This document shows positions 63,598-64,000 of a DNA stretch of 64,000 bases, piece by piece. The notes below the pieces were generated by a model. The model did no database searches. It was not told where the DNA came from and worked only from the letters and a program-made list of their open reading frames with translations. Positions within the stretch are counted from its first letter, which is position 1, and every line of letters begins with the position of its first letter. Source of the stretch: Haberlea rhodopensis (taxonomy: Eukaryota > Streptophyta > Magnoliopsida > Lamiales > Gesneriaceae); NCBI GenBank assembly GCA_907163345.1, contig CAJQUN010000032.1, positions 5,990,424 to 6,054,423 of the forward strand. The letters run 5' to 3'. The translations under genes and the position numbers were made by a program.

Positions 63598-64000
63598 TAT
63601 CGTTTTCTGACTCCTCCTTTAATTACTCTTATCTATTTACTGTTTTTGTTGACTTTTTCTTTGTATTTACTGATCCACTTAAATACATTCACATTAATTG
63701 CAACCTTTTCATTTCTATAAATAGCGACTCTTGTTTGTTCACAGAACACACATTCACTCAACATGATTTCTTTCAAGCTATTCAAAATTCCATGGTTTTC
63801 TGTTAGATCTTATTCTGCTTCATGGGTTTATTACTTATCTAAATCAACCCCTCATGGGTTGATTACTTATCTAACCCAGCTCTGTTAAGCTTCAGCGCTT
63901 TGATCCTGTTCTGGTGCTCCTCATCAGTCAGGAACTACTCACAGCAGATGTCTGGGGGCTGATGACAAAAAGGGGGAAGACAGATAGACTATTCTCATTA
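63598..64000 (+). other. Region after the third ORF, with TATA box, tiny ORF and PPT-like tract
   Basis: TATAAATAG at 63716-63724 is followed 39 bp later by an ATG (63763) that opens 41 codons to TAA at 63886-63888 (MISFKLFKIPWFSVRSYSAS...). Its second half is a short direct repeat (CATGGGTT.ATTACTTATCTAA twice). AAAAAGGGGGAAGA near 63968 is a PPT-like tract. The 3' LTR is expected beyond the window. Confidence 0.35.

Larger units (their letters stand above)
53713..64000 (+). mobile_element. SIRE-type Ty1/copia element with third ORF (3' end outside window)
   Basis: 5' LTR 53713-55059, iMet PBS, gag, protease-integrase-RT-RNase H, a spacer, then a large third ORF on the same strand. Gag with a single knuckle, an acidic Ser-rich segment with EEVHCLMAN, and the downstream ORF are marks of the SIRE/Maximus lineage. 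At least 10.3 kb lies within the window. The left flank 53708-53712 is GTCCT, which should recur after the 3' LTR. Confidence 0.9.

Overview
The window reads as plant nuclear DNA, most likely a dicot repeat-rich intergenic or heterochromatic block. I find no host protein-coding gene, rRNA or tRNA gene. Almost everything that can be explained is LTR retrotransposon, in nested layers. Six complete or near-complete elements or solo LTRs have TG...CA termini and a 5-bp target-site duplication (TSD) readable in the sequence. Every complete element for which a primer-binding site (PBS) is visible uses the initiator-Met tRNA motif TGGTATCAGAGC. The third ORF of the last element resembles proteins I recall mainly from Lamiales genomes, so a Lamiales-like dicot is my guess, not a demonstrated fact.

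Layout. 1-4327: the 3' half of an internally deleted Athila-type Ty3/gypsy element (gag tail, broken protease joined to the integrase tail, long non-coding 3' region, 3' LTR). 4993-6990: gypsy solo LTR (TSD ATAAA). 7252-14163: a minus-strand LTR split by a non-autonomous large-LTR element (7916-13560, TSD CGTAC), whose own 3' LTR holds a solo copia LTR (11923-13022, TSD CCTTG), so three layers. 14390-16000: a decayed SIRE-like LTR with hAT-like fragments. 16460-16671: a perfect 212-bp palindrome beside a TA tract. 18191-34224: a minus-strand Tork/Tnt1-like copia element (TSD ATTTT) with a complete gypsy chromovirus (23217-32950, TSD ACAAG) inserted in its 5' leader. 35188-42858: a copia element with nearly identical LTRs (TSD GCTCA) but a badly decayed coding core. 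44120-53712: remains of a Tat/Ogre-like element containing a gypsy chromovirus (44486-53165). 53713 to the window end: a long SIRE-type copia element with gag, an open pol frame of about 1,080 codons and a third ORF; its 3' LTR lies outside the window.

How it works together. The autonomous-type elements carry the usual gag, protease, integrase, reverse transcriptase and RNase H (order differs between copia and gypsy). The 7.9-kb and 35-kb elements are defective but have paired LTRs, PBS, polypurine tract (PPT) and TSD, so enzymes from other elements probably mobilised them. By LTR divergence judged by eye, the relative insertion order from youngest is: the 23-kb gypsy, then the 18-kb and 35-kb copia elements, then the 44-kb gypsy, then the 7.9-kb element.

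The most unusual signal is outside the genes. Clusters of the self-complementary word GCGATCGATCGC and variants occur inside LTRs of at least four families, each ending about 1.0 kb before the LTR 3' end. In three of these families a GTACGT...ACGTAC hairpin follows. In one element the two LTRs differ in the number of cluster units. Other signals worth following are a stem-loop module shared among SIRE-like LTRs, a MYB-core array in the last element's U3, and the third ORF with its own TATA-like upstream region.
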